The notes under the pieces were generated by a model. The model searched no databases. It saw only the letters and a list, made by a program, of their open reading frames with translations, and had not been told where the DNA came from. The translations under genes and the position numbers were made by a program. From NCBI RefSeq assembly GCF_036850765.1, contig NC_089492.1:169320296-169384295 (forward strand): a stretch of DNA of 64,000 nucleotides, in the 5' to 3' direction. The stretch is from Saccopteryx bilineata (Eukaryota > Chordata > Mammalia > Chiroptera > Emballonuridae). Positions 19,463-32,289 of the stretch are shown one piece after another (positions within the stretch are counted from its first letter, which is position 1; every line of letters begins with the position of its first letter).

Positions 19463-22364
19463 GTAAGATTGGGTCACAAATGTACTTAAAGAAATTGTTA
19501 GATAAAAGACAAGGATCCCCCTGCTCTGCTGTCCACAATGGAAGAACATTGTTCTGTTTGGAGAGTTGTTCTTCAACCAGTTGCCCTCCTGTGATATTGT
19601 GGGTTCATAAGGTCCAGCATAGTAGTTGACTTAAGTTGTTTCAGATGATCTCCAAGTAACTCAGCGATCAGTAGCATTTTCTTTAAAAAACAACAACTAA
19701 AATAGAAACACACATCTGAGTGATGTCATGCTTTGCACCATAATGGACCATAATTGGAAACATCTTCTTTCGTGGAAGTGATCAAGAGGTCACATAAATA
19801 GGGAGATTGAGGAGTGTGGGTGGGGAAAAGCTTCTCGAGGGTATTAGGCTATATTTTGGCCATTTCTTTTATTTTTAACATGAGGAAAGAAAACAGATCT
19901 AGCCAAGTTCCCAGAGCTTTGAAAACAGAAACATCTGCTAGAACACTGAGCAGATTGTTGGCAAAATTTAGTAGCAAAAAATAGTTCTTAGAATGGTCCC
20001 ATGAGGATTTACTGTGTAGCTTTAGATGGGAAAAAGGAGAAATGAACTCAGATAAAAAGTAAGTGTCTATTTCCCTGTGTGTGCATGTGTAATGCCAGTG
20101 GCCTTTTGTTAGGGCAGACAGGTTCAAATTGGATTTGGGCAGACCGCCGAGGAACTATGGAACCGGAAAGCACTGGAGCATTCTGGTTTATTAGAGTTTC
20201 ATAACAGTGGATAGGTAAATAGGCAGGGGAACACTGCTTCTCATGCCAGTGGGCTAGCAAACAGGAAAACCGCCCCCTCAGCGGTAGACAAGCAATCTGT
20301 CCTAAGGGCAAGCACCTGTAGCCTCACATAGGCTCAGCACACATGGCTCTGTCACGTGCTCATGCGCTAATCATGCAAAGTGCAGGTGAGCCAGCCTAAC
20401 ACAGCTGTTTTCCCAAATCTGGGGTCTATCAAGGGAAGTAATGGCTGAATTGATCTCACGTGTACAGTTGAGTAGTCAGGTCTCCTCCATTGCCTTATTC
20501 TCTCATTGATCTCTAATAATGTGCTTATCTCCAGTAAGAATTAGAAAGCATGGTTGTCTCTGGACCACAGGACAACCTATAGAGCTTTACACAGATAATT
20601 GCAGGTGTGACATTTTATGAGGTGATTACTCTCTTTTCTTTGCCAAAGAGGAGACTTTATAATGAAAAATTACCAATGCTTGGCACCGGCCAAAGATTCT
20701 TGTAACATACTGTGATATGGACTGTTGGGTTGTGTTAAAATGACCCAGTGTACAGCTCAGTGGGAAATTAGATGGTTTCCAGTTAAATATTATTTTAAGA
20801 TTAAGTGGTGAAGGAGCAGCAAACTCTATGGGAACTTACTGTGATTTAAATACAAAAGTTAAGTTATGTATGATGTGCCCTCTGTGAATGGAATGATCAG
20901 TGGCTCCTTCCCATTAAGCTGCGGCTCCCCTGCCGCGCATGTCCCCGGCACTGCACTGGGCAGTGGCATGGCTGGAGCCTAGTTTTCAATATTTGGTAAC
21001 ACATTCCTGACTTTTTTACTGGCAGACGTATAGGTGTCATTTTAACTGTAATCTTTTGGAATTTTGTGAAGCATTTGGAAGTCCTGAGAATTGGGTTTCT
21101 TTCCTCGCTTGAGCCTGTGCTGCCTTGACTGGCCACTGCTGGTGTCTTCTCTGGAGGCTTGCTTCATCTAAGCTTTGGCTTTGAGTGTGCAATATATAGA
21201 TCCCTGTTTCTTTTAAAAAGTGTGAAACATAAGAAAATATTAAAAAGATAGTTGAATTATTATACTTTCACCTTAAAATAACTATTGTTTATGCTTTGGT
21301 GTATTTCTTGTCATCCATAGCTGTGAGCATAGCTATAAAACACACACAACTTCTGTATTCCACTTTTGTTGAGTTGTACACACAAGATATTTCCTTGCCT
21401 GAAAAATCAGGCAATGTTGGAAAAGTGAATTTCAGGACTCCTTTAGAAATAATTATGCAAAACCTGTGTGTTCAAGTGAAATGAAAACCAGATGGTGAGT
21501 GTTCAGAACAAATGCAAACTCTCTCAGCCCTTTCCCATATTGGCCTCTCATTGACACTTGTGTGCTGTTTCTTGCGGCAGCCACCTCTGCTGCAGCTGGG
21601 GCATACTGAGTAGAGGACGTTGTGCAGCTGGCAACCTAGGAATATGCCCTTGCTAACCCTGCACAGGTGGATGGCATTGGTGGTACCTAGGAGGGAGAAT
21701 TTGCAGCTGCTGTTTCTTGTTTTAGCTCCAGCAGTAAGGGCTGTTGGAGAGCATTCTGTTGATAGGAATAGAATTCTGCATGGTTTTTGACCTCTCAATT
21801 TTGTCTCAGGAGCCAAAAGATTTGATTGCTTATTTGGGGGGGGGTGAAAAAACAGACTTGTTCTTAGTTTTGCGCCGTTCTTAGATGAAATCAAGAGGCA
21901 GTTACCAGAGTTACCAGGCCATCTGTCATTCCTCAGGCTCAGAAGGCCAGGACAGCAGCAAAGGGATGGGAAGGTCACTGCGTGGCTGCTCTCCCCCTGC
22001 TGCCAGCTTTGGCATCCTGAATGATTGTGCTCCTGGGAGGCTGCACCGAATCTACTTCCCCTGCTGGGCTTGCTTACATCACCTAGAAAACAGCCAATGG
22101 AGAATTCACATGTTGCCCTGGTTGAGGGTTAGGGTCTGGGTAGGAAACTAAGGGTCTGGGAGCAAGGCATTTGTTTGCAGTAGATGTAAAGATCTCTTTA
22201 TATTTATTTATTCTCAGATTCTAACAATTTTAAGAATTGATTGTCTTTAGGATTTTGAAAAGCTCTTTTTAATGAAAACGTAATTTATCTGACTGGTTGT
22301 GGAAAGGCTTAAGGAACAGGTTAACGATATGTTCAAATTGGATAAGACTAGGACTTGAGATCTA
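19463..22364. other. Unassigned intronic sequence downstream of the exon
   Basis: It includes a G run at about 21835-21843 and a stretch at 20140-20430 that might be an old LTR but cannot be confirmed. The 168-codon minus-strand open frame at 21472-21978 has no recognisable domain. Confidence 0.45.
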
Positions 22365-22500
22365 TGTGTTGTTTTGTTTTTCAATTAATTATAGAGTCAT
22401 AGGAATTTGTAGAAAATATATGGGAGGTTCCCATGTACCCTGCACCCAGTTTCCCCCTAGTGGTATACACAGTATATCATAAAGTCCATGCACAAAACAA
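22365..22500. repeat. Probable ancient L1 (L1M-type) fragment
   Basis: The stretch gagtcataggaatttgtagaaaatatatgggaggttcccatgtaccctgcacccagtttccccctagtgg resembles the 3' region of old mammalian L1M subfamilies. Confidence 0.5.
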
Positions 22501-23689
22501 GGCAAGACAAGTGATTGGTTTTACAAGCTAAGGATTTGACTTGGACTCCATTGATAGTTTGTAACAAATGAGGCTACACCATTACTCGGTGCCTGCCTGT
22601 AGGCAAGCCACTGAAAACTGGCACACATACTATCCACACGATTTCCCCAAATGCAATTTGTTTTGACAGATACTTGAATTGGATGTGAATCTTCTTTTTT
22701 TTATTGTGTTTACATAGATTCAACTGTCCCATGGAATAAATTCCCCTCCAACCCCCGTTTTCCCCTTAACATCCCCTTGACCCCTCCCCCCAACGCCTTA
22801 CCCCTTCCCTCCAGGATTCGCTTTTCTCCTCTCTATAACACTGTATTGTGTATATAATTTCACCAATCTCTTTCCCTTCTCTGATCTTGTCCTATCATCC
22901 CCTTTCCCTCCGTCTGCTTTCCCTCTGGTCCCTTTGACCCTGCCTCTGCCTCTATTCTGTTCTTCAGTTCACATTGTTCACTGGATTCCTCAAATGAGTG
23001 AGGTCATATGATATTTTTCTTTCTCTGCTTGGCTTATTTCACTTAACATAATAGTTTCCAGGCCCATGCATGCATGTTGTCACAATACAAAAGATTTCCT
23101 TCCTTTTCATGGCCCCATAGTATTCCATTGTGTATATGTACCACTGCTTTTTAATCCACTTGTCCACTGACGGATACTTGGGCTGTTTCCAGATCTTGGC
23201 TATTGTAAGCAATGCTGCCGTAAACATAGGGGTGCATTTCTTCTTTGAATCAGTGATATGGTGTTCTCAGGATATATTCCTAAAGGTAGGATGGCTGTGT
23301 CTAAAGTTCCATTTTTAATTTTTTGAGGAATCTCCATACTGTTTTCCACAATGGCTGCTCCAGTCTGCATTCCCACCAGCAGTGCAGGAGGGTTCCCTTT
23401 TCTCCACACCCTCGCCAGCACTTATTCTGTGTTGTTTTGTTGATGAGCGCAACTCTGACTGGTGTGAGGTGATATCTCATTGTGGTTTTAATTTGCATTT
23501 CTCTAATGATTAGTGAAGTTGAACATTTTTTCATCTGCCTATTGGCCATCTGTATGTCCTCTTTGGAAAAGTGTCTGTTCATTTCTTTTGCCCATTTTTT
23601 GATTCGATTGTTTATCTTCTTGGTTTTCAGTTTTAGAAGTTCTTTATAAATTTTGGTTATTAACCCCTTATCAGACATTTTGTCTAATA

Positions 23690-24055
23690 CGGGGGTAGTG
23701 AAGCTTTTTATACCTACCACCCACTTTTGTATCTCTGTTAGTAGTAAAATTTTCTAACCGCCCACCTGTTCCACAGTAATGGTGATTTATAAAGTAGGGA
23801 AGTAACTTTACTTTATAAAATTTAAAGCAGAGTTACAGCAAGTTAAAACGTATAATAATTACTTACCAAGTACTTTATGTCAGATTTTCACTGTTTAGCA
23901 GAATACATCTTTATAAAACAACTTATTATATGGTTAAATGTATTTTTTTATTTATACTTTGGTTTGCTTTTTATTTATACTTTTTTTTGCTACCGCCCAC
24001 CATGAAAGCTGGAACACCCACTAGTGGGCAGTACGGATCAGGTTGACTACCACTG
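23690..24055. mobile_element. hAT-like nonautonomous transposon copy A, at an L1 deletion junction
   Basis: The right terminus ggttgactaccactg and left terminus cgggggtagtgaagc are imperfect inverted repeats. The interior is shared with copy B at 50638-50971, including tctctgttagtagtaaaatt and gtaggga­agtaactttac-type blocks. The flanking octamers gtctaata and gatatgtt do not match. The L1 sequence on its two sides is not contiguous: roughly 1.8 kb of ORF2, including RT, is absent. Confidence 0.8.
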
Positions 24056-25967
24056 GATATGTTTCCAGGAATTTGTCTATTTCACCTAGGTTGTCTAATT
24101 TTTTGGCATACAGTTCTTCATAGTATTTTCTTACAGTCTTGTATTTCTGTTGTCAGTTGTTATTTCTCCACTCTCGTTTCTAATTATATTTATTTGAGTC
24201 CTCCTCTTTTTTTCTTGGTGAGTCTGGTTAAAGGTTCATCAATCTTATCTTTTCAAAGAACCAGCTCCTTGTTTCATTGATCCTCTGTATTGTTTCTTTA
24301 GCCTCTATGTCATTTATTTCTGCTCTGATCTCTATTATTTCCTTTCTTCTACTTCCTCTGGGCTTTACTTGCAGTTTTTTTACTTGTTCTTTTAGATGCA
24401 GGGCTAAGTTGTTTATTTGAGCTTTTTCTTGCTTCTTAATGTATGCCTGTAATGCTATGAACTTCCCTCTCAGGACTGCTTTTGCTGTGTCCCATAAATT
24501 TTGAGTTTTTGTATGTTCATTTGTTTTAAGGAAATTTTTCAATTCTTCCTTGATCTCATTGTTAACGCGTTCGTTATTTAATAACATGCTATGATATTTA
24601 GTTTCCAAGTGTTTGAGTGTTTTCCAGTTTTCTATTGTAGTTGATTTCTAGTTTCTTGTCATTATGATCAGAGAAGATGCTTAATATGATTTTAGTTTTC
24701 TTAAATTTATTGAGACTTGTTTCGTGTCCTAACATGTGGTCTATTCTAGAGAATGTACCACGAGCACTTGAAAAGAATATATATTCTGCTGCTTTAGTGT
24801 GAAAGGTTCTGAAGATACCTATTAAATCCAGTTAATCTAGTGTGTTCTTTAAGTCTGCTGTTTCTTTGTTAATTTTCTTTCTTGAAGATCTATCCACTGA
24901 TGTTAGCGGGATATTGAAATTTCCTACTATTATAGTATTGCTGTTGATTTTGACCTTTGTGTCCATCAAAATCTGCTGTCTATATTTAGGTGCTCCTATA
25001 TTAGGTGCATAGATATCTATAATAGTTATATCTTCCTGTTGGATTTCTCCCTTTATTATTATGTAGTGATCATCTTTATCTGTTACTATATATAACCTTT
25101 GTTTAAAAGTCTATTTTATTAGATATAAGTATTGCTACCCCAGCTTTTTTTTCATTTCTATTTGCATGAAATACTTCTTTTCATCCCTTTACTTCCGGTC
25201 TATGTGTATCTTTTATTTTGATGTGGGTTACTTGTAGACAGCATAAGTATGGATCCTTTTTTTTTTTATCCACATAGCTATCCTATGTCTTTTGATTAGA
25301 ACATTTAATCTATTTACATTTAAGGTTATTATTGATATATAGTTGTTTATTGCCATTTTATTCTTTCAATCTACATTTCTATTTTACTAGATCCTCCCCA
25401 CCTTTGTTCTGTTTAGAACAGGCCGCTTAACATTTCTTGCAACATTTGTTTGGTTGTATTGAATTCCTTGAGTTTTTGTTTGTTTGTTTGTTTGTTTTTT
25501 GTCTGGGAATCTTTTTATTTCTCCTTCAATTTTAAATGATAGCCTTGCTGGATAAAGAAGTCTTGGGCGTAGGCGCTTGTTCTGCATTACTTTGAATATA
25601 TCTTGCCATTCCCTTCTGGCCTCAAGTGTTTCTGTTGAAAAGTCAGATGTCATCCTTATGGGGATTCCTTTGTAGGAGATAGACTGCTTTTCTCTTGCAA
25701 CTTTTAGTATTCTTTATCTTTTAGCTTTGGTATTTTAATTATGATGTGTCTTGTTGTAGGTCTCTTTGAGTTCCTCTTTAATGGGATTCTCTGTGCTTCT
25801 TGAACTTGTGAGGCTTTTTCCTGCATCAGTTTAGGGAAGTTTTCAGCTATTATTTCTTCAATCAGGTTCTCTATCCCTTGTTTGTTCTCTTCTCCTTCAG
25901 GAACCCGTATTTTGTAGCTGTTTCTCTTCATGTTGTCACAAAGATCTTAGAGTATCCTCAGACTTTT

Positions 25968-26181
25968 TTTTTTAAACACTTTTTTTTAAATTTATTTATT
26001 CATTTTTTTAGAGAGGAGAGAGAGAGAGACAAAGAGAGAGCAAGGAGAGAGAGAAGGGGGGAGGAGCTGGAAGCATCAACTCCCATATGTGCCTTGACCA
26101 GGCAAGCCCAGGGTTTCAAACCGGCAACTTCAGCATTTTCAGGTCGACGCTTTCTCCACTGCGCCATCACAGGTCAGGCCT
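25968..26181 (-). mobile_element. tRNA-derived bat SINE inside the outer L1 ORF1
   Basis: Short Ves-like copy (catcaactcccatatgtgcc, ending atcacaggtcaggcc). The TSD tcctcagactttt is at 25955-25967 and 26182-26194. Confidence 0.88.
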
Positions 26182-26387
26182 TCCTCAGACTTTTTGATCC
26201 TCTTTTTTTTTTTTTTTTTTTGTGCTGTTATGCTTCCATGATTTCACTTATCTTGTCTTCTAAATCACTGATTCAATCCTCTGCTTTATCCAGCCCAATT
26301 TTAATTCTACCTAGTACAGTCTTTATTTTTGATATTATGCTTGTCATTTCTGTGTTGATGTTTTTTAATGATTTCAGTGTCCTTTTT

Positions 26388-29300
26388 TTTATTTTTTTAT
26401 TTTTTATTTTTTTAAAAATAATTTTATTTTTTTAATGGGGCGACATCAATAAATCAGGATACATATATTCAAAGGTAACAAGTCCAGGTTATCTTGTCGT
26501 TCAATTATGTTGCATACCCATCACCCAAAGTCAGATTGTCCTCTGTCACCTTCTATTTAGTTTTCTTTGTGTCCCTCCCCCTCCCCTTTTCCCTCTCCCT
26601 TTCCCCCCCTCCCCCCGTAACCACCGCACTCTTATCAATGTCTCTTAGTTTCACTTTTATGTCCCACCTACGTATGGAATAATGCAGTTCCTGGTTTTTT
26701 CTGATTTACTTATTTCACTTTGTATCATGTTATCAAGATCCCACTATTTTGCTGTAAATGATCCGATGTCTTCATTTCTTATGGCTGAGTAGTATTCCAT
26801 AGTGTATATGTGCCACATCTTCTTTATCCAGTCATCTATTGACAGGCTTTTTGGTTGTTACCATGTCCTGGCCACTGTGAACAATGCTGCAATGAACATG
26901 GGGCTGCATGTGTCTTTACGTATCAAAGTTTCTGAGTTTTGGGGGTATATACCCAGTAGAGAGATTGCAGGGTCATAAGGTAGTTCTATTTTCAGTTTTT
27001 TGAGGAACCACCATACTTTCTTCCATAATGGTTGTACTACTTTACATTCCCACCAACAATGGATGAGGGTTCCTTTTTCTCCACAGCCTCTCCAACATTT
27101 GCTATTACCTGTCTTGTTAATAATAGCTAATCTAACAGGTGTGAGGTGGTATCTCATTGCAGTTTTGATTGGCATTTCTCTAATAGCTAAAGAAGATGAG
27201 CATCTTTTCATATATCTGTTGTCCATTTGTATTTCTTCCTGGGAGAAGTGTCTGTTCATGTCCTCTTCCCATTTTTTTATTGGATTGTTTGTTTGTTTGT
27301 TGTTGAGTTTTATGAGTTCTTTGTATATTTTGGATATTAGGCCCTTATCTGAGCTTTTGTTTGAAAATATCATTTACTGTTTATTTTGTTATCTGTTTCT
27401 CTTGCTGAGAAAAAACTTCTTAGTCTGATGTAGTCCCATTCATTAATTTTTGCCTTCACTTCTTTTGCCTTTGGAGTCAAATTCATAAAATGCTCTTTAA
27501 AAACCAGGTCCATGAGTTGAGTACCTATGTCTTCTTCTGTGTACTTTATTGTTTCAGGTCTTATGTTTAGATCTTGGATTCATTTTGAGTTAATTTTAGT
27601 ACAGGGGGACAAACTGTAGTCCAGTTTCATTCTATTGCATGTGACTTTCCAGTTTTCCCAGCACCATTAATTGAAGAGGCTTTCTTTTTTCCATTGTGTG
27701 TTGTTGGCCCCTTTATCAAAAATTATTTGACTATACATATGTGGTTTTATTTCTGGACTTTCTATTCTGTTCCATTGGTCTGAGTGTCTATTTTTCTGCC
27801 AATATCATGAGGTTTTGATTGTCGTGGCTCTATAATAGAGTTTGAAGTCAGGTATTGTAATGCCCCCAGCTTCATTCTTTTTCTTTAGGATTCCTTTGGC
27901 TATTCGGGGTTTTTTATAGTTCCATATAATTCTGATGATTTTTTGCTCTATTTCTTTAAAAAATGTCATTGGAATTTTGATGGGAATGGCATTAAATTTG
28001 TATATTGCTTAGGGTAATATGGCCATCTTGATTATGTTTATTCTTCCTAACCAAGATAAAGGAATATTCTTCCATCTCATTATATCTTTTTCTATTTCCC
28101 TTAACAATGGTTTATAGTTTTCATTATATAAGTCCTTTACATTCTTTGTTATGTTTATTCCTAGGTATTTTATTTTTTTTGTTGCAATCGTGAAGGGGAT
28201 TATTTTTTTGAGTTTGTTCTCAATTGTTTCATTGTTGGCATACATAAAGGCTATTGACTTCCGTATGTTAATTTTGTATCCTGCCACCTTACTGTATTGG
28301 CTTATTGTTTCTAGTAGTCTTTTTGTGGATTCTTTGGGATTTTCGATGTATAGGATCATATCATCTGCAAAAAGTGATACCTTTATTTCTTCTTTTCGGA
28401 TATGGATGCCTTTTATTTCTTTGTCTTGTCTGATTGCTCTGGCTAGAACTTCTAGTACCACATTAAATAAGAGTGGAGAGAGTGGACAACACTGTCTTGT
28501 TCCTGATTTAAGGGGGAAAGCCTTCAGTTTAGTGCCATTTAATATGTTAGCTGATGGTGTATCATATGTGGCCTTTATCATGTTGAGATATTTTCCTTCT
28601 ATACCCATTTTGTTGAGAGTCTTAAACATAAAATTGTGTTGTATTATATCGAAAGCCTTTTCTGTGTCTACTGATAAGATCATGTGGTTTTTGTTCTTTG
28701 TTTTGTTGATATGGTGTATTACGTTAACCGTTTTACGTATGTTGAACCATCCTTGAGATTCTGGGATGAATCCCACTTGATCATGATGTTTTATTTTTTT
28801 AATATGTTGTTGTATTCGATTTGCTACTATTTTGTTTAGTATTTTAGCATCTGTATTCATTAGACATATTGGTCTGTAGTTTTCTTTTTTTGTGCCATCC
28901 TTGTCTGGTTTGTTTTGAGGGTTATGTTGGCTTCATAAAATGTGTTTGGAAGTATTACTTCTTCTTCAATTTTTTGGAAGACTTTCAGTAGAATAGGAAC
29001 CAAGTCTTCCTTGAATGTTTGATAAAATTCGTTGGTATAGCCGTCAGGGCTTGGACTTTTATTTTGGGGGAGGTTTTTAATGTTTTTTTTCTATTTCTTC
29101 TCTACTAATTAGGTCTGTTTAGGCTTTCTGCTTCTTCTTGACTCAGTCTAGGAATGTTGTATTGTTCTAGGAATTTATCCATTTCTTCTAGGTTGTTGAA
29201 TTTAGTGGCATTAAATTTTTCATAGTATTCTACAATAATTCTTTGTATATCTACGGTGTCCGTGGTGATTTCTCCTTTTTCATTTTGGATTTTGTTTATA

Positions 29301-31859
29301 TGAGTTCTTTCTCTTTTTTCCTTGGTAAGTCTTGCCAAGGTTTTGTCAATTTTGTTGATCTTTTCAAAGAACCAGCTCCTTGTTCTATTAATTTTTTCTA
29401 TAGTTTTTCTGTTCTCTATTTCATTTATATCTGCTCTGATTTTTATCATCTCCTTTCTTTGGCTGTTTTTGGGTTGTCTTTGTTCTTCTTTTTCTAATTC
29501 CTTAAGGTGTGAAGTTAAGTGGTTCACTAGGGCTCTCTCTTGTTTGTTCATATATGCCTGAAGTGATATGAACTTCCCTCTTATCACTGCTTTTGCTGCA
29601 TCCCATATATTCTGATATGTCGTATTGTCATTTTCATTAGTCTGTATATATCTTTTGATCTCTGCACTTATTTCTTCTTTGATTCATTCATTTTTTAAAA
29701 GTATGTTGTTTAGTTTCCACATTTTTGTGGGATTTTTTTTCTCTTTTTTGCAGTTGAATTCTAGTTTCAAGGCTTTATGATCAGAAAATATGCTTGGTAC
29801 AACTTCGATTTTTCTGAATTTGCTGATGTTGTTTCTGTGGCCCAACATATGGTCAATTCTTGAGAATGATCCATGTACACTGGAGAAAAATGTATACTCA
29901 GTCACTTTGAGATGAAATGTTCTGTAGATGTCTATCCTATTCAGGTGCTCTAGTGTTTTGTTTAAGGCCACTATATCTTTGTTGATTCTCTGTTTGGATG
30001 ACCGATCTAGAGCCGTCAGCGGTGTATTGAGATCTCCAAGTATGATTGTATTTTTGTCAGTTTTGTTTTAAGGCCAATAACTAGCTGTCTTATATATTTT
30101 GGTGCCCCTTGTTTTGGTGCATATATATTTAGAATTGTTATGTCTTCTTGATTCAGTGTCCCTTTAGCGATTATGAAATGGCCATTTTTGTCTCTGAGTA
30201 CTTTTGCTGTCTTGTAGTCAGCATTATCAGATATGAGTATTGCTACACCTGCTTTTTTTTTGGATGTTATTTGCTTGGAGTATTGTTTTCCAGCCTTTCA
30301 CTTTTAATTTGTTGTTATCATTGTTACTTAGATGAGTTTCCTGTAGGCAGCATACAGTTGGATTTTCTTTTTTAATCCATTCTGCTACTCTTTGTCTTTT
30401 TATTGGTGAGTTTAATCTGTTTACATTTAGTGTAATTATTGACACTTGTGAGTTACCTAATGCCATTTTATAGATTGCTTTCTGTTAGTTTTGTGTCTTG
30501 TTTGATTCTTCTTTTTCGTTTTTCTATCTTTTGTTTTTATTTGGTTGTATTCCATACATCTTTCCTCTGTTGCTATCTTTTTTATCTCATGTGCTTCTGT
30601 GGTTGTTTTTTCAATGGTGGTTACCTTTAAGTAATGAAAAGGGTTTCTACCCTGTTCATTGTAGCACACTATTTTGTGAGTACTTTTGCACTCCATAGTC
30701 CTTTGCTACTGTTAATCTCCATCCTCTCCCCCCTTTCTTTTTGTTGTCACAGTTTAAATTTGTTTCATTGTGTTCTTCTTGGAGCTTTTACTTGTGGCTG
30801 TGTGTTTTTTTTTGTTCTTCGTATCTGATTGGAGAACCCCCTTTAGTACTTCCTGGAGTGGGGGTTTTCTCATGATAAATTCCCTCATCTTTTCTGTATC
30901 TGTGAATGGTTTTATTTCTCCTTCATATTTGAAGGATAGCTTTGATGGGTATAGTATTCATGGCTGAAAGTTCCTCTCTTTCAGGACTTTAAATAGTGGG
31001 GTCCACTCTTCTAGCTTATAGTGTTTCTGCTGAGAAATCTGATGATAATCTAATAGGCCTTCCTTTATATGTTGTATTCTTCTTTTCCCTGGCTGCCTTG
31101 AGAATTTGTTCTTTGCCGTTGGTTTGTGCCAATTTCATTATGATGTGCCTTGGAGTAGGTTTGTTGGGGTTAAGAAAACTCGGAGTTCTGTTTGCTTCTT
31201 GAATTTGAGTCTTTAGTTCTTTCCACAGGCATGGGAAGTTCTCATCTATTATTTGTTTGAGTATGTTCTCCATTCCATTTTCTCTCTCTTCTCCCTCTGA
31301 TATACCTATTATTCTTATGTTATTCTTTTTGATGGAGTCAGATAATTCTTGTAGGGGTATCTCATTTTTTTAAATTTTTGAGTCTCTTTCTTTTTCTCTC
31401 TGTTGTGCCTCAAGTTGCTTGTCTTCTATTTCACTAATCCTCTCTTCTATCTGGCCTTTTCTATTAGCTAAGCTTGTTACCTCATTTTTCAGCTCGTGGA
31501 TTGAGTTTTTTCATCTCTGTTTGATTTGTTTTTATAGTTTCAAGTTCCTTGGAAATATATTCTTTGTGTTCATTGAGTGGTTTTCTGAGTTTCCTAAATT
31601 GCCTTTCTGTGTTTTCTTGTATATCTCGGAAGATTTTTAGGATTTCAATCTTGAATTCTCTGTCATTTAGCTCCAAGGTTTCCAATATATTAAATATTTT
31701 CTCCATAGATTTTTCCTCCTCTAGTTATGTTACCTCTCTTTCTTTTGTATCCATGATATTCGATTTTCTCTTCCTTCATGGAATCTGAGCGTGGTTTTGT
31801 TGATAGTATTAATGAGATTTAATAAAGAATAAAAAGTTGAAAAATAAAAAATCAAGGAG
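26388..31859 (-). pseudogene. Middle L1: 3' UTR, ORF2 and ORF1 (inactive)
   Basis: The minus-strand order is ORF1 (start about 31790, pieces 31482-31706 and 31016-31273) then ORF2 starting at 30466 (MALGNSQVSIITLNVN). Endonuclease motif CLQETHL is followed by pieces at 29684-29971 and 29105-29587. The RT piece at 28009-28860 carries LFADDMI at about 28360. The Cys-rich tail at 26858-27373 contains [16 protein letters not shown]. Stops and frameshifts break both frames, and the RT has [11 protein letters not shown] where Gly-Cys is usual. The 3' UTR runs to the A-tail remnant at 26388-26430. Confidence 0.87.
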
Positions 31860-32289
31860 TTTTTTTTTTATTAAATTTTTATTAATGGTAATGGGATGAC
31901 ATTAATAAATCAGGGTACATATATTCAAAGAAAACATGTCTAGGTTATTGTGTCATTAAATTATGTTGCATACCCCTGGCCAAAGTCAGATTGTCCTCCG
32001 CCACCCTCTATCTAGTTCTCTGTGCCCCTCCCCCTCCCCCTAAGTCTCTCTCTCCCTCCCTCCCATGTCCTCCTCCCCCCCACCCCTGGTAACCACCACA
32101 CTCTTGTCCATGTCTCTTAGTCTCGTTTTTATGTTCCACCAATGTAGGAATCATGTAGTTCTTGTTTTTTTTTCTGATTTATCTTATTTCACTCCTTATA
32201 ATGTTATCAAGATCCCCCATTTTGCTGTAAATGATTCTGATGTCATCATTTCTTATGGCTGAGTAGTATTCCATAGTGTATATGTGCCA

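Larger units (their letters stand above)
22692..26387 (-). pseudogene. Outer (oldest) L1, 3' part: 3' UTR, broken ORF2, ORF1 C-terminal part
   Basis: The 3' end starts after the T-run at 22692. ORF2 tail pieces occur at 23039-23227 and 23301-23720 ([15 protein letters not shown]). A piece between endonuclease and RT follows at 24228-24608, then endonuclease-derived sequence up to about 25370. ORF1 runs from 25387 to 26387, including GIENLIEEIIAENFP and the region of RHIIIKIPKLKDKE. The RT core is missing at 23690-24055, where a hAT-like element sits. A SINE interrupts ORF1 at 25968-26181. Not functional. Confidence 0.85.

Noticed and set aside
20140..20430. Possible old solo LTR
   Set aside because: Composition and a tttattagag-like stretch suggest it, but I found no terminal pairs, TSD or second copy in the window.
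21472..21978. 168-codon minus-strand open frame, the longest outside transposons
   Set aside because: No recognisable domain, no splice or promoter context, composition like translated non-coding DNA; antisense to an intron. Treated as chance.
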